From Branchiostoma lanceolatum (lineage: Eukaryota; Chordata; Leptocardii; Amphioxiformes; Branchiostomatidae): a stretch of 64,000 nt of DNA. Shown one piece after another: positions 41,230 through 52,071 of the stretch; the first letter of the stretch is position 1, and each line of letters starts with the position of its first letter. The notes under the pieces are model-generated. The model was not told where the DNA came from, ran no database searches, and saw only the letters and a list, made by a program, of their open reading frames with translations. Where the stretch lies: positions 18,853,501 to 18,917,500 of the forward strand of contig NC_089726.1 in the NCBI RefSeq assembly GCF_035083965.1. The letters run 5' to 3'. The position numbers and the translations under genes were made by a program.

Positions 41230-41861
41230 TAGACCTTGTTCCAAAGCCAATGGCATCGTGTTGGACTGAGTCTTTGCAGAAGTATGAATGTGCATGTGTT
41301 GCCTCTGGGCACCAGTGACTAACATTACCACTACTACTATATTAGAGTTCTAGTATAGAGTTTCTTTAACAAGTCTGTCATTTCTTTTTACAGTTTTAGA
41401 ATTTTTTCTGGTGTATATCTTAACAATGTTGTAGCATGTCTTATGTGATATTTTATTAGTATTTTATGAATATATTGCTACATATAGAAATACATCACAG
41501 TAGTTATTGACAGCTTACATCACTGACAACAAAGGTATAACTCTTTAGTAATAAGACAATATGCAATAATGATATAACACATTCTACTCATTCCAACTAA
41601 TTATGCAATAGATAGCGTTTATTTTCCCCATGCCCAACATAAAGTCGTCGTAACAAATTTAGAATAATCATGTTTAACAATTGATGGTGAAATTATTTGT
41701 CCTTGAAGTGCTAATGATAGTTGAACATTATAAGTGTAGACGACATGCATGGTATGTATGTTATGGTACAGATTGTGATCTGACAAAATCGGCAATTCTA
41801 CCGGTAGAGGTTGTTATCTGAGTCTTTTTTCAACAGACTCAAATCAGGATCTCTGCCATTA

Positions 41862-42328
41862 GGCCACACCAATTTTAATTTAAATATTTTCATTTGTTGA
41901 TTCTCAGATTTTTTCAGAAAAAAATTGAAGCGACAGGGTGAAAAAAAAAAATGAAATAAATGTTTTTTTGCTGGGATGAAGATAAGGGTTTACATAACAT
42001 AAAGAATAAGAGGATTATTCACGTTTTAGCTTTGTATGGCTCATTTTATGCAATGCACCCCTTTCTTTGATGTAGTACTATAATTTCAGTTTTTGCCATG
42101 TAACATATGGATTGATATTGAGAAATAGTTTTAAGATTAAAATGATCAATGTGACCACACTTTTTATGTATGTGCAGGCCTTTATAATCTCTTTTGGTGG
42201 CTATTGAGTTTTACAACTGAACAAATAGTAAAATTGGGAGTAAAAATTTGTGAATGGGAATAGCGACCCAATGTTGTTGTTTTTTCACAATGGGAAAAAC
42301 AAGAGGCAACAAAAAAAATGTTGTGGCC
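41862..42328. mobile_element. Harbinger-like MITE, about 467-bp variant
   Basis: GGCCACACCAATTTTAATTT at the left and GTTGTGGCC at the right, flanked by TTA. The interior is similar to 56345-56840. Confidence 0.75.
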
Positions 42329-42794
42329 TTAGAATGGTTCATTCTGACAGATCACAATCTCTACCTTGACATACACTTGTATTCACGAATCTGTATTTGC
42401 ACATTGGATATTTTATACACAGAGAACTAAATATATGGAAAATCTGACAGTATGTAAAGGGCTTAATCATTGAAAACCAGCAATTCTGTATGCATTTCTA
42501 CTTTAGATATAAAATAACTTTTACCATCTATCTGGGGAAAATATTTTATATCTTTATGTCAAATAAAAAGGTAGATTCTATAGTTGTTGTCTTCAATAAC
42601 ACCAGGGGATACCTTAGTTGTAACGGATGGTTATTTTTTAAACGCATAATGTTAAACAGGTTTTGAATTTGAAAAATAAACTTTTTATTACGTGGATAAA
42701 CAATGGATGTGACGAGTCTTGATTTTGGAGTCGAGTTGAATAGACCAAAAGATGCAGTACATGTACTTGTATACAGATGGTATGATGTTCAGTG

Positions 42795-42885
42795 TGTGTG
42801 TGTGTTTGTGTGCGCGCGAGCATGTCTATGTGTGTGTGTGTGTGTGCGCGCGCGTCGATGTGTGTGTACGCATGTGTGCGTGCAA
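42795..42885. repeat. (TG)n/(CG)n microsatellite
   Basis: TGTGTGTG interspersed with GCGCGCG. Confidence 0.9.
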
Positions 42886-43339
42886 CAACAACTACAAAAT
42901 TATGAAGTTAACTGATGGGCAGACCCACAGGCAAAAATATGTTCAACATTTAACCTAACGCTACATATCTTTGATCCTTATTGGTCTGTTGTATCCAATG
43001 ACTATTTAGAATTTGATTCACGTTGGCAGTTGATGCAGAAGTTTTTGATTGGTTGAACGTGATCATTTCAAAAGAGGTGGTTGATGACGAAACTCTTACA
43101 GAAATAGAAACAACTACCTTTGGCGATATCACAGGAACACATTCTATCAACTATCAAAATGGTAGTTCAATTCTGTGATTTTTCATCTAAAGAAGACAAG
43201 AAGTGGCAAAAGTGTGTAACGAGCTTCGTCTGTATTTGCTGATCACGATATAGGTCTTCGGAATTTAAAAATCGAGACTCAGGCGCATTTTTACCCTATC
43301 ATATCTAACGCGAGTATTGGCGCTATGTAACCTGCGAAC

Positions 43340-43922
43340 ATCAAGCCTCTTCCAGGCCCCGCGGATGGCTGGAAAAATACTAGAAATTGGCCAAATAGAG
43401 TGAATAGTATGCTAAGGGAGTCGGTTACGGAGAGAGGGTCCAATACACCATCCTAGAGAGCGGCAAACTGTACCCCTATAGAAGACTAGCTCCTATTGAA
43501 TGTTTTTGTGTCTATTTGGCCAATTTCTACTCTTTCCATCCGCCTCTGGAGCCTGGTAGAGCCTATAGATATACGAACATCGGCCGAGAACATCTGGCGT
43601 ATTCCTGTCGAAAATGAGCTCACAGACTCGTCGGCCGATCGATTTTCCTGTTGTGTGACCGGACCTCTAGGACCGCCAGCAATACTAGCCTCTACCAGGC
43701 TCCACAGGTCGCTGGAAAAATCGTAGAAAATGGCCAAATAGACGGATAAAATGCCAGAGAAGTTAGACCGCTGTAGAAGTTACAGTTTGCGACCTCACGT
43801 GGATGGCATACATAGTGGACCCTCTCTCCGTAGCCGATTCCCTTAGCATACTATTCACTCTATTTGGCCAATTTCTACTATTTTTCCAGCCATCCACAGG
43901 GCCTGGTAGAGGCTACAGCAAT
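43340..43922. repeat. nested palindrome built from a GGCCAATTTCTACTATTTTTCC module
   Basis: The outer arms (from about 43340 and back from 43922) pair over about 100 bp, including GAATAGTATGCTAAGGGAGT and its complement. Inner arms at about 43490-43560 and 43680-43745 pair again. Further single modules occur at 48838-48870, 48900-48945 and 49005-49060. No coding capacity. Class unknown. Confidence 0.75.
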
Positions 43923-43954
43923 GCGAGAATGTGACCAAATGGCGCCCAAACCTA

Positions 43955-44153
43955 CTCTCCAAGCAGAGGAGGGGTTCCGGCTGGTTTTTGACGTGTTTTT
44001 AGGCGTTTTGTCGGGCTTTCTACTTTCAATTGTCATTTTTTGAGGGGTTGGCGACACAAAAAAATAAATGACAAAGTAGAAAGCCCGACAAAAACGCCTA
44101 GAAACACGTCAAAAATCAGCCGGAACCCCCTCCTCTGCTTGGAGAGTAGCCCG
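43955..44153. repeat. foldback element, about 90-bp arms
   Basis: CTACTCTCCAAGCAGAGGAG ... GACAAAACGCC / GGCGTTTTTGTC ... CTCCTCTGCTTGGAGAGTAG. The loop contains GGGGTTGGCGACACAAAA. Confidence 0.85.
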
Positions 44154-44491
44154 AACCGCTAAAGACCACTTGTCGGCCTGTGAATGCCTGATGAGGACAC
44201 CCTAGCCCGACAGTCACACCCGCCATCCGGCCTCCTACCGCGCCGTCCCTATAGTGGGGCGGGGGCGAGGATCACTGCCTCCGTACGGCAGGGGGGCAAT
44301 CTCCGCAACAATACCCCGACATCTTATCCTATTCACGACGGGCCAATCCCGGCTTGTCCACTCAGAACATGAGAATAGGGACGACAGCGTATATCCAAAT
44401 CATTCACCCCGCCCCAATGACCCGCTGCAACCCCGTTTGTTCAACCTCCGCGGCATGCCGCTAACACTGGTAACCAAGCCCTGGACCATGC

Positions 44492-44803
44492 ATGGCTGGA
44501 GTGACTGAGAATTCAAAACAAGCTTCTACGGTTCAAGTCCAGACCATAGCGACGTGGCGTGGAAACGAGCCCACCCTCAGTCTTATAACACTGCGTCATT
44601 CTCCTTCTCATGTCGACAACGAGAACACGTCGAAAGCACATGCTAAAGACAAATCCGCGTTTCACAGAGTTCTCAAACAATGCCAACTGCCGATTGTCAA
44701 ACGAAAGGGTCAGGGTCGCGAGTGTAAAGTCTATTTCGTCGGCAAAACAACATATTTGGTAACATTAACAAGCTCGTCTCGGATGCCGTACGATTTCATC
44801 CAG
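44492..44803 (+). CDS. candidate first coding exon of an unrecognised gene
   Basis: ATG in good context after an in-frame stop, then 104 codons to a consensus donor TTCATCCAG|GTGAGC (phase 0). The peptide is protein-like and mildly basic: FHRVLKQCQLPIVKRKGQGR, then ECKVYFVGKTTYLVTL and SSSRMPYDFIQ. I recognise no domain. Phase fits the candidate exon at 47968 and then 51965, so it may be the 5' end of the gene that finishes at 62160. It lies in repeat-dense DNA, so a transposon or pseudogene origin is possible. Confidence 0.4.
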
Positions 44804-45969
44804 GTGAGCTATAAACCTTCTTATCTCATCCACAACGTTGTACAACCATCTTCGAGACTCGAAGATGTGTATTTTCCTCAAAATTGTTTCTACTATGTAT
44901 CCAAGAAGTTATGGTAAATAAGTGTAAGGCCTAAAATGTGTTGTCGGAAATTGTAAAACGTCAATCTAGAATGTAAAAAATAGACTTCGGTCTCGTTAGT
45001 TATGTTTGTAACCATTTATTCTTGCATTTCTCTCCCCTTCTGTAATCACAAGTTTCGAGGAACCTTTTTTTCACAAGAATTTGAGAAGACAGGCTTAACA
45101 GCCGTGGGTGGGGGTGCATGAAGTATTTTCTCAGACGCAACGCCTAAAACGGTTCCAGGCTTGATCACACTGTCTTCAAGGTAACTTATGACGACACATC
45201 CTTACATGTAGATGATATACACCTGCGGCCTGAGAACTTGATGAACAGTCAAGAAAAAGAAGGGGTATCAGAGGTACCGACTGTTGATGACTTGTGTGAC
45301 TTCGAACAGTAGGGAGCCATCCTTGATGACTTTCAAACCTTTCATTCGCTCTCTATGAAGACAGGTGTTTTAGTCAGTCAAAGATTTTTAGCCGCAATCT
45401 TCGCAAACAGCAAACGACACCTGTTTCTGACTAAAGGGCAAAGAGTATTATGGTGATTCTTCAACAGCCAATGGTGTCCTTGGTTATATTGAAGGTAAAG
45501 AGTACACTTGGTAGTGATGTTGTGAACGTTCCTGTCATTGGAAGGTGTCCAGAAACTTTCAAATGTGAGTACTGATCAGGATTGTTTTGCTGACATTTTG
45601 TCGGACAATTAATGCATTTGGTGACCGATGGCAATGCTATAAAGCCGTTGTCCGTGTCCGTTGCCAGTGTCCGGCCATAGTCGCTCTGGTCAGATTGTGT
45701 ATAGCCTGATCCCAGTCTCTAGGGGTCGGCTTAGGGGTGTCTTACCGGACCCAGTCTGCTTTATTGAGCCGTTTCCGTCAGCCTGTCTACTTTAGCTGCC
45801 ACAGAGAGTTCCGCCGCCACCCTAGGAACTAATTCAATCCAAGGCTGTAAACCCAACCCGAGCGTACTAAGCTGTCTGGGCGGACGGAGATCACTCCTAG
45901 CGCCGTAAAGATATCGGGGAGCCTCCGATGGTATGGTTTCCAGACTAAAGGTTTTCCTTCTCTTCTTAG

Positions 45970-46075
45970 GTTGATGGTGGTTCATTACGTTTGGACCTCT
46001 CGAGTAGTGCCGCACTCATACGGAGCCACCACGCTGACACAGAGGGCCATGCAGGGACAGGTTAAAGTACAGCAG
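45970..46075 (+). CDS. candidate exon, unrecognised
   Basis: Excellent acceptor TTTTCCTTCTCTTCTTAG and donor AGTACAGCAG|GTTAGT. Open in the frame HYVWTSRVVPHSYGATTLTQ-RAMQGQVKVQQ (phase 2 in, 0 out). The phase-0 frame is open to ...HADTEGHAGTG, with a possible donor at GGGACAG|GTTAAA. No homology recognised. Confidence 0.25.
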
Positions 46076-46126
46076 GTTAGTTCATTCTTCATGAAGATCT
46101 TCGTAAATTATTTCGTCTAATTCATC

Positions 46127-46512
46127 TAGGAGTCGTTGATGAAGGTTAGACATCCAAGTAATAAGGTACGCCCAAAATAGTTACTCAAGCAACTGGATAA
46201 AATTTTGAAACAGACGTTTCAGACAGCATCCGCTGTCTTTCGTCAGTGACTAAGGAAAGATCTGGCAGAACCAGGTTTTATACCAAAACTCTGAAGAGAT
46301 ATGTTAATGAGGTGAAGACAATTTCAGATGGAAGACAAGTTCAGAGCCACCTCCACCCCGACGAACAACATTAGCTCCTAAAACAACAAGAGCTAATTGA
46401 GTCTCAATCAGATCTTTCCTTAGTCACTGACGAAAGATAGTGGATGCTGTCTTAAACGTATGTTTCAAAATCTTATTCAGTTGCTTGAGTAACTATTTTT
46501 TCGCGTATCTAT
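46127..46512. mobile_element. foldback repeat (TTGCTTGAGTAACT / AGTTACTCAAGCAA family)
   Basis: AGTTACTCAAGCAACTGGAT near 46183 and its complement near 46481 bound a block containing GTCTTTCGTCAGTGACTAAG and its complement. Related pieces lie at 50805-50940 and 58890-59045. Confidence 0.65.
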
Positions 46513-46582
46513 GAGTCTTCAAAGGTTTCTGTACCACTGTCACATCCTTGGCTCCGTGGTAACCAAAGAATTTTATTTTCTT

Positions 46583-46906
46583 CTTTTCCTTTTCCACCTA
46601 CTGTACTTGAAAAGGCTAGGAAGAGACCCATATAGCAAATTTTCAATCGATCGTTATACTTGGTTTTATTTTAGCTGTAGTGATGTAGATATTTCATATC
46701 TTAAGGAAACAAACAAAATGAAAAGTCATATTTTGATATTTTTTCTTTTCCTTTTCCACCTACTGTACTTGAAAAGGCTAGGAAGAGACCCATATAGCAA
46801 ATTTCCAATCGATCGTTATACTTGGTTTTATTTTAGCTGTAGTGATGTAGATATTTCATATCTTAAGGAAACAAACAAAATGAAGAGGCGTATTTTGATA
46901 AAATAT
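46583..46906. repeat. 162-bp tandem duplication, two nearly identical copies
   Basis: Copies start at 46583 and 46745. The period is a multiple of three and one plus-strand frame is open through both (LKRLGRDPYSKF(S/P)IDRYTW...). AT-rich, no recognisable domain; likely a recent non-coding duplication. Confidence 0.75.
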
Positions 46907-47967
46907 ATAACTGCGAATTTTGACAATTCAGCAAAGACTATTAGGTCGGGGATGTGTCAATTCTACGTCAAAGGAAATGACACAGTTTTCGAGAAAAAAT
47001 TGTTCTATTTTTAAGTACGGAAAGGTATATACCGTATCGTGTACACCGTTTAATGGTATATGGAAGGAAGAAAATATGGGAGGTCCTGAGCGTATGTTTG
47101 TCAGAATACAATCCTTAGCTCGTATACACTGCGCCAGCTCACCCGTGACCCGACTTTCGGCGATCAGGCATGGTAGGTAAACTTTAGACAGGCCACATTA
47201 GAAGTGTTCAAAACAGTTTATCTAAACCGTGGCGAGACAAAGCATACCTTAAGGGACAGGTGCCTTCATACAACGTTCAGTGTTTGTTAAGTCAATACCC
47301 AGGGCATACTACGGACGATTTAAAAGCAATTAGGTACAGTGTTTTCCAATTGGACAATTTGCGGAGAGGGCATCAGTGGGATTGTGTGATTGGATGACAT
47401 GGAGTGCACATGGAAGGCGTGTGTTTAGCCCAGGGGGTCGCGACAAGTTTACGTTTTCCGCTGAACATGAGATATAAACAGCGGGGGGAGTTTGTTTGCC
47501 TGTTGACGATCCTTACGCCCCACCACCCGATCCATGGCTACCGCCCGGCTCCGGTGACTAACCAAACCGATCGCCACCTTACCGAGAGATTCCCTTGCAA
47601 CGCTACAACAAAACAATCGGTGTCGGGTGACCCGCTGCAATCCAGGCTGCTTTCAAACCCAATCTGCATGATTTACACAGGCAAGGGGCTTAGCAGTAAA
47701 GTTTCAAACTATTCCTACTGCGACATAGCTTCTTCTCCGTCAACTGCGCTAGTTCAAGTGCCGCGCCACGAAGGTCTTGTTCATCTGCAGCTTCTACAAA
47801 ACATTGCTTCACCGCGTAACGTCCCTACTGGAGATGTACCTTAAGAGGACGGCATGTGGTAGCGTGAACGATCAGGTAGCGAAAGGGAACACCGTCGCAG
47901 GTGGCATAGATGGCTGTCGCCTGAAGACGACTTGGTTACCGATGTGCACATCACCTGATCCATGCAG

Positions 47968-48084
47968 AAGCTAATCCTGAGGGAGTACAGGACAGTCAGG
48001 TGCAATAAGGTATTCGACCTGTCTCCAGAATCTGGGCCGAACAACAAACGTCGTGGCCTCGTGGGAAGGACCAGGAAAGACAAG
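47968..48084 (+). CDS. candidate second coding exon of the unrecognised gene
   Basis: 117 nt, phase 0/0, acceptor CACCTGATCCATGCAG, donor GACAAG|GTTTGC. Encodes KLILREYRTVRCNKVFDLSP then ESGPNNKRRGLVGRTRKDK. Basic composition like the next recognised exon (51965). Fits in phase between 44803 and 51965. No family recognised. Confidence 0.4.
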
Positions 48085-50029
48085 GTTTGCAACACTGTGT
48101 AGTACCGTAGATCCACTCTGATTACATACATCAGTGTCCCAACGCTGCCACCAGTGTTGGAAAGGATTAGCTGCCGCTAGTGTTGCTTATGATCAAATGT
48201 ACCGTCCACTCCGAGTCTTGACTTGTTTGAGACTGATGTTGGGACACGTGGGTCCCTCTTCTTTATTGGGTATAATTCGTAACACATGTCCTACTCACTA
48301 TGAGAACTCAGTTTTTATCTCCTACAACAGAGCCATCTTACTTTAAGTCAGCTTATGCTTATGATAAAGTCGGATTTGTGAGACCTTGTCAGCGACCTAC
48401 ATTGTTAGCGACCTACATTATCTTTTGTGAAGGAGGAGTAACCCATAGTTAATGTTTGTCGTCCGTTCGTAGGTATATATACCCCCATCCAATCTCTCCC
48501 ATAGCTTAGTCAGCCATAGGGGCAACATAGCGTTCAATAAAGGTTCTCCACTGCTGATGATCTTCTGCCAGTCTGGTCATCTGGTTTGCTGTATGACCAG
48601 TCCACTCCTTCGAGTCCATGATACCACCATAGTGTGTAGCAAACTTAGAAAAGCACAGTTCACTATTTGAAACATTTTATTCAAGCTTTGCAAATGGAAC
48701 TGGAAGACCAAGGCATTATTACATCGACCAAACATGATATTCTAAAGATTTTGACGGCCATCTTCTTGACACCTTATCTCTTGTATAAATGTCTGATCAA
48801 GGGAGAGTGGGAGACCCTAGGTTTAGACTCTAGTGTAGCCTCTACCAGGCTCCACAGGTCGCTGGAATGTCTGACCAAGGTAGACTCTAGGTTTAGACTC
48901 TACACGTAGCCTCTACCAGGCTCCACAGGTCGCTGGAAAAATAAGCTAGGTCGCAAACTGTACTCCCTGGCCAGCTAACTCCTCTGGCATGTTATCTGTC
49001 TATTTGGCGAATTTCTACTATTTTTCCAGCTACCTGTGGTGCCTGGTAGAGGCTATCTACATTTAGCTCTTTCTTTGGCTGCTTTGTGTGTACGTCTCTT
49101 CGAGAGTCATGCAAATTGCAAAGGTTTACAAATGTGTTGACACTTGATAAGTGATAGTACGTTTGGGAAATGGTCAATTTGTTTCTGTCAGACGGTCACC
49201 AAGACAACTTATCACGCAGTGTGGTAAAGGCAGACCTGTGGATTGTTGGAAATGGAAGTGTTATCATGTACAGGCAGGTAAATCTTGTTCAGACACAACT
49301 GTGTCGTTCTTGCAGAAGTTAATGTGATTTACCGATGATTGACAGCAGTACAATGTACAGGAGTATAACACCAGAGGAACAGGCAGGTGTTTCAATCCGA
49401 ATCCTATTTTAGTTACCTTCGCCAAAAAGGTTATATTGTCGTGTGTGTGACTGTGTGTGTGTTTGTGTGTGTGTGTGTACGCGCGCGCGCGCGCGTGTGT
49501 GTCTGTGTGTGTGTGTATGCCTGCGTACAGCATAACCCAAGAAGTTGTTGATGGATCTTTATGATAAAAAGTTCGGTATGTTGTTACTCTCCTCACCAAC
49601 AGCGGACAAAAAACGGGGTATATCATAAAAAGGTCACAATTTCCCCACCAACCACTGCTTGGAGAGTAATTGTTGTATGTATAGGAAGTGGTTTGAAGTG
49701 AAAACATGTTGTTGACTGTTTATGATACCCCATGCGACGTTATCTAGTTCCGGTCATAGGCCCTTGACCTATTGTTCGTGCCATGCTGGGGGTACATTGT
49801 GTAAGAACTAGGAAGGTACAATAACATTATCTTAACAAGTCACATGTTCATTTCCAATCATATGATGTAGTATTCGCCATGCTACTTAGTCTACCATATA
49901 CGTTGTGTAACAGTTTCGACCAGTACTTGTTTTTCATGGGGCGTGGGGTGTGACTGTGTTGAGTTGACGCCCAAATAGTCACGTAGGCATTAACAATGTA
50001 AGTATGATCAAGTATGGCTTCTTTGGTTT

Positions 50030-50740
50030 GGGTTTACTAGTTTCCAAATAATATAACAAGGGGACGCTTTACATACCAAACATCATGATGATTCGTCAAG
50101 CCCATCTTGAGTAATAGTATTTTCTCATTAATTATGCAAACGAGGTCTTCATTTGCATAGTTGATATCTATTAATATTTCTCTCTTCCTCAGTTACATAT
50201 GTCACATGTTTGAGAGTCCTATCATGAAATGCGGCGGATGTATAAACTTTCCTTATTAATTATGCAAATTAGATACAGATTTGCAGAATAAGTATATAAT
50301 TATGTAAATCATCACTCAAGCTATCTACATAACAAAAAATCATGACCATCCATCAAGCCCTTCTTGAGTTATTCACTTTCAAAGTCTGAAGCAAAACCTA
50401 CTCCTGCAGTTCCAAAACCTTCACCACTTACTCTCTGTCCACAGAGCTATCTACCACTAAAAAAGCAGGACCATAGCATGTCCAGAACACGAGATATCAA
50501 AACAGGAAGTTCCGCTGCAGTACCGTAACAAGCCGCTAGGGGACCCAAAATCTAATCATTTCCAGGTCTCGTCAAGTCCTACCCACCTACCCAATATCAA
50601 AACAATCCATCCAAGGCTTCTTGAGTTAAGCTGGTCATTTACACACACGCACGCACACACACACACACATACATACATACATACACACATACACACAAAC
50701 GCTACCCAAAACACAATCTTCTTGGCGAAGATAATGATTG
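50030..50740. mobile_element. dispersed repeat, inverted relative of 38838-39945
   Basis: Complement of the ATTTGCATAATTAATGAG modules, the TGCTATGGTCCTGCTTTTT block and GGGCCCCCTAGCGGCTT-like sequence, ending TCTTCTTGGCGAAGATA. Confidence 0.6.
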
Positions 50741-51110
50741 GGACTATACCACATTGACGCTATCGTATAATAAGACACTTGCACTGTCGAAGGACACAGG
50801 CGCTGCTGTTAGCGAGAAAATAACTGACGAAAAGTAGTGGGTGCTACTTGAAACGTCTGACTGTTTACAAAACCATATCCAATTGCTTGAGTAACTGCTC
50901 TTTGGCGTATCTTATTACCTGGGTGTCTAACCTTCATCAACGTAGCTAGAAAATAGTTTATTTACATCATACGTTCCGTAAAGGACTAACTAGCATAAAT
51001 GCAAACCATCTACATGTACTACGTAAACACAATACTTGCAAATTCAATTTGTGTGAGCTGTGGCTATACCGGATAGACTCATTTCAATAAGATTTTCAAC
51101 ACCTCATGTC

Positions 51111-51330
51111 TGGGGTCGTGTGGCGCGACGGTAGAGCGTTCGGCTCAGAACCAAGTGGTTCCGGGTTCGAATCCTGTCATGTCACCGATCTTGTGCCCTT
51201 GGGAAAGGCACTTTACACGACTTTCCTTACTCCACCCAGCCGACGCAGGTGTAAATGGGTACCTGACTTTGGTTGGGGAAGGTCGTATTGAGGTCACCTG
51301 GTGGCGCCGAATGGTAGCAGCCCAGACCCT
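51111..51330 (+). mobile_element. tRNA-derived SINE
   Basis: Head GTGTGGCGCGACGGTAGAGC, box B GGTTCGAATCC (51164-51174), then the body CTTGGGAAAGGCACTTTACA that recurs at 52360-52375 and 55440-55470. Confidence 0.8.
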
Positions 51331-51964
51331 TGCGACAATTCCACATCAAATGCAAGTGTGGATAAAATACGTATATGTTGTGTATCATGTGAAACCTGTA
51401 AACCTGCACTAGAAAGGCTGCCATTGGCGGTAATTTCTGACCAATGAAAAGCCTTATTACCTCAGAAATTTTGCCAATGCTTTTGAGTGCGGCCACGGAA
51501 ACTTAAAGACCCACTTGTGATTACAGACTCTTCGTCGCTGTCCCGTGTTCTAGATTCTCCCCTCTTGTCACAAAGCGGGTGCCGCTGTCGGAAAATAAAG
51601 CCAGGCGTGTCCCCAGTGTGATTGTATAGTGTATCTTTACCTCCATCTTGTTTACCCTCTCTCCCTATAAAGCCGAGTGATGGACCTATTGTTCTCTGGA
51701 TGCCATCTAAAGAATGCTACAAAGTAAGGGTGCCTCATCAACTGTCTGAAGTCTATAGGCGGCAGTTTGTTGTTTTTATAGTCAGTGTATTCAGCAGCTA
51801 AAACCTATCTCTTTAACAGTGCTTCATTACTGACATGATTGATGAAAGCATTTATAGACCAGGGGGGTCCAGAAAAGCTAGATTCGGTCTTGTTTTAAAG
51901 CGTCTTGACGTCCAAAGTAGTGACTACGTCTTGATGATTGTACGTACGTTTCTTGTCTCCACAG

Positions 51965-52071
51965 GGACGCCAGGTGTTGCAAGACAAGATCTTTGCCAGA
52001 ACAAAGAAGAAGACAACGATAGCGACCGCCACCAAGTCAACATTACCGTCCATCCCGGGACCGAGGCATAG
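51965..52071 (+). CDS. unrecognised gene, exon
   Basis: Acceptor TTGTCTCCACAG, donor CATAG|GTATGT, phase 0 in, 2 out. GRQVLQDKIFARTKKKTTIA then TATKSTLPSIPGPRHR. Confidence 0.7.

Larger units (their letters stand above)
48085..51964. other. probable intron or intergenic DNA rich in repeats
   Basis: No supportable coding exon seen. It contains copies of the GGCCAATTTCTAC module (48838-49060), TG/CG microsatellite 49440-49525, a TACCTTCGCC fragment at 49415, the inverted 1.1-kb repeat 50030-50740, a CA microsatellite 50640-50700 and a SINE 51111-51330. Confidence 0.5.

Noticed and set aside
44184..44508. GC-rich overlapping frames before 44492
   Set aside because: Several competing short frames, no splice consensus or recognisable sequence; left as unexplained.
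46511..47014. 167-codon frame as a real gene
   Set aside because: AT-rich, contains a recent tandem duplication, no splice context or domain, and flanked by foldback repeats.
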